A DNA stretch of 17,391 nt from Pavlovales sp. CCMP2436 (lineage: Eukaryota; Haptophyta; Pavlovophyceae; Pavlovales). The notes beneath the pieces are model-generated. The model ran no database searches. It saw only the letters and a program-made list of their open reading frames with translations, and was not told the DNA's origin. The DNA is taken from contig MU631579.1 of assembly GCA_026770615.1 (NCBI GenBank), positions 130,702 to 148,092 on the forward strand, written 5' to 3'. Of this stretch, positions 15,870-17,391 are shown piece after piece (the stretch's first letter is position 1; each line of letters begins with the position of its first letter). A program made the translations under genes and the position numbers.

Positions 15870-16289
15870 GGGTCGAAATCCGAATTAGTGGCGCGATTCC
15901 GCACTAGGGAGGGGGAAAGGCGGTGGCCGGGTCGAAGAAGTAGACATCGTTCGCCCCTGCGCGCTACGTGTCGATAGCTGCTGTCGAATAGAGCCCTCCT
16001 CGAGGGTCGGAGCCCAATTTGTGTGCCTCTCGTGTGCCTCTGGGGTCGAGAACATACTAAAGGTAACTAACATTTCCGATTCTCAGCGTTTGGAAGCGAA
16101 AAGAAAGTCATGGTTCCCGAAGTGGTGCACAAAAGTTAGTTGCAGATTCGTGAATGGGGCGCCGCCCCATTCACGAATCCGCAACTAAATTTTGTGCACC
16201 ACCTCCGGTTCGTGAGTTACTTTAAAGGATTTTCACCGGATTTTTTTGCGATTTCCCCCCGGACTGGCCACTAATTCGGATTTCGACCC
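15870..16289 (+). mobile_element. Inverted-repeat element family T, copy 3 (intact, TTAA target)
   Basis: A perfect 23-bp inverted repeat, beginning GGGTCGAAATCCGAATTAGT (15870-15892 and 16267-16289), bounds a 420-bp element. TTAA lies on both sides (15866-15869 and 16290-16293). TTAA targets are typical of the piggyBac superfamily, although those ends usually begin CCC, not GGG. There is no coding frame. The middle is an 81-base near-perfect palindrome (16122-16202). Confidence 0.88.
16122..16202. repeat. 81-base central palindrome of element copy 3
   Basis: GTGGTGCACAAAAGTTAGTT at the left pairs with AACTAAATTTTGTGCACCAC at the right; the inner part GATTCGTGAATGGGGCG pairs across a two-base centre. 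Such a sequence would form a cruciform or long RNA hairpin. Confidence 0.88.
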
Positions 16290-16450
16290 TTAATTGGATT
16301 TTTTTTGACCCCGGAGTAATTTTTGGCCGTTAGTTGACGTAGTTGAGCTTGCTAACTTATACTAACTGTCAAAAAATTAATTACTAAGCAACGTAACTAG
16401 AACCGACTAAAGATATATTCAGACAGACAGACAATCAGACAGAAACGAGC
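16290..16450. other. AT-rich 3' flank of the NOL6 segment
   Basis: No gene. Contains a short CAGACAGACAGACAATCAGA repeat near 16419-16441. On the minus strand this would be the 3' untranslated region of the NOL6 segment. Confidence 0.45.
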
Positions 16451-16942
16451 TCAGCGCACGGGCTCGGCGCTGGCAATGAGCCCGTCGCCGAGGTCGAGCA
16501 TGTCCTGCAACAGCTCGAGCACGTTAGGTACCATTCCCGCGCCCTCGCCCTCCTTCTCCCGCTTCGCCTTCTTTCCGCTGTGCTGGGCGGCGTCAGCTCC
16601 GGCGGAAGAGGCGAGGACGATCATCGCGTGCGCTGCGTTGACGCGGAAGGGGACGGGGAGGAAGGCCGTGGGCTTCCAGCGCAGCGCGATCGCCTGGCCG
16701 TTCAGTCTGTCCAGGAAGAAGACGGCTAGGTGCCCGAATTGCGCCTCGAGCGTCCTGAGAAGCTTGCCCACCCGATCGGTCGCTAGGCGGCTCGGCCAGT
16801 CGGCAGCGGCAGATAGAGAGTCAAGGTTTTTGAAGCCGGTCAGGCCGTCGCCGTTGTGCGCGGAGAGCTCGCGTGAGGCCTGCGCAAACGCCCGGGAGGG
16901 CACACGGAGGACGCGAAGAGGGCAGTGAGAAAGATCGGGCAT
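16451..16942 (-). CDS. NOL6: C-terminus of NOL6/Nrap/Utp22 (nucleolar rRNA-processing protein)
   Basis: The last 163 codons, from the Met at 16942 to the TGA at 16451-16453, match the end of the Nrap family. FGHLAVFFLDRLNGQ followed by AIALRWKPTAFLPVPFR corresponds to the conserved F-LA-FF-D--GG--I---WKP--F-P-PF block. GMVPNVLELLQDMLDLGDGL fits the family's C-terminal MVPN----L-D---LG-GL motif. NOL6/Utp22 is part of the UTP-C module of the small-subunit processome in the nucleolus. The family usually exceeds 1,000 residues, so only the end is here. A lysine-rich insert (GKKAKREKEG) separates the two motifs. The frame is open upstream to about 17041, but that part is simple repeat and SRF copy D, not NOL6. 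This is either a last exon whose intron received SRF, or a 5'-truncated copy. Confidence 0.85.
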   Translation of the reverse strand: MPDLSHCPLRVLRVPSRAFAQASRELSAHNGDGLTGFKNLDSLSAAADWPSRLATDRVGKLLRTLEAQFGHLAVFFLDRLNGQAIALRWKPTAFLPVPFRVNAAHAMIVLASSAGADAAQHSGKKAKREKEGEGAGMVPNVLELLQDMLDLGDGLIASAEPVR

Positions 16943-16976
16943 AGATTCCGAGTAGGGTGGGTGTGTGTGTAAATAT

Positions 16977-17064
16977 CTAGAAATATGTCCGTCGCATGAC
17001 AGGTCATCACCGGACCCGAGTGTTGAGAAACACTCGGATCAAGGGACCTTTGCAGAGCACACGG
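16977..17064 (-). repeat. Structured repeat family SRF, copy D (3' part only)
   Basis: The minus strand reads CCGTGTGCTCTGC, AAGGTCCCTTGA, a perfect hairpin (17016-17024 with 17029-17037, CCGAGTGTT/AACACTCGG, loop GAGA), GTCCGGTGATGACCTGT and GACGGACATATTTCTAG, matching the end of copy C. GGGTGGGTGTG flanks it on both sides (16955-16965 and 17072-17082). This may be a target duplication but is low-complexity. Confidence 0.8.
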
Positions 17065-17082
17065 TGTGGGTGGGTGGGTGTG

Positions 17083-17391
17083 CGTTGGGGTGTTCATTTG
17101 GATGAGTCGATCACGCGGGCAAGCCCGGTTGGTTGTACTGGCACTGCTAAGTCCGATATCAGCTTTCGTTTTTTGGTGCTCATCTCGACTGCCCAATAGT
17201 TTCCAGTAGGTCCGTATTAGGCCTTTAAATTTAGATATTGGACTTAAAAGGGCGGGGGCTTTTTGGGCTCGAATATAGCCCAAAGCCAGTGTGTGTAGGT
17301 GGCGGATAGGAGGGTCAGCCAGAGGGGCTAACCTCGTTCCAATCGTCATGGGACTCAGACTGGGGCGGCAATCGTTTCATCATCCCCTCGT
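17083..17391. other. Terminal spacer; only a very short frame seen
   Basis: On the minus strand an ATG near 17181 opens a 29-codon frame beginning MSTKKRKLISDLAVPVQPTG. It is basic and nuclear-signal-like but too short to support as a gene. Nothing else is recognised. Confidence 0.35.

Noticed and set aside
1..17391. Bacterial or organellar origin
   Set aside because: Eukaryote-specific NOL6, splice sites, poly(A) retrocopy and TIR elements without operons or Shine-Dalgarno-led genes argue for nuclear eukaryotic DNA.

Overview
The window reads as nuclear DNA of a eukaryotic microalga or a related protist, dense in transposable elements. Recognisable eukaryotic protein families support this: the C-terminus of the nucleolar protein NOL6/Nrap/Utp22, a Methyltransf_16-type (FAM86/METTL-like) protein methyltransferase, and an OTU cysteine protease. 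So do spliced-gene signals, a 37-base poly(A) tract 30 bases after a stop codon, and several terminal-inverted-repeat elements without coding capacity. A broken DUF3494 ice-binding protein gene suggests a polar or sea-ice lineage. Haptophyte or pelagophyte is my guess; the window itself cannot settle it.

Layout. 1-1085: one R1 repeat copy and one R2 repeat copy. 1546-2321: a minus-strand gene of unknown family broken by one frameshift. 2859-3264: a 406-bp element with about 105-bp inverted ends and a TA target site. 3316-3688: truncated ice-binding-protein pseudogene. 3853-4177, 5261-5377, 5557-5886 and 16977-17064: four copies of a structured repeat, here called SRF, whose hairpins are kept by compensating changes. 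5378-5556: a MULE-like miniature element with a 9-bp target duplication, sitting at the join between two SRF copies. 5887-7154: a decayed, T-poor reading frame with a basic region and an OTU protease domain. 7444-9168: tandem and higher-order repeats. 9222-9838: second R2 copy, inverted, carrying the TATA-like box of the methyltransferase at 9915-10928. 11140-11740: GC-rich, coding-like on both strands. 11697-12420: R1 repeats and a fold-back. 13310-13577: 3' end of a retrocopied mRNA. 13596-14392: last three exons of an unknown minus-strand gene. 14468-16289: three copies of a 420-480 bp inverted-repeat element. 16451-16942: NOL6 C-terminal coding segment.

The methyltransferase is the only gene that looks complete. 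The NOL6 piece and the three-exon gene could be the ends of live genes whose 5' parts lie elsewhere or are lost. Most other coding sequence is decayed. Two structural signals deserve attention. SRF hairpins are maintained by complementary substitutions, and three of four SRF copies lie just 5' of, and in line with, coding sequence. The three 14468-16289 elements have entirely different arm sequences at the same site of the central hairpin, yet each copy is self-complementary.
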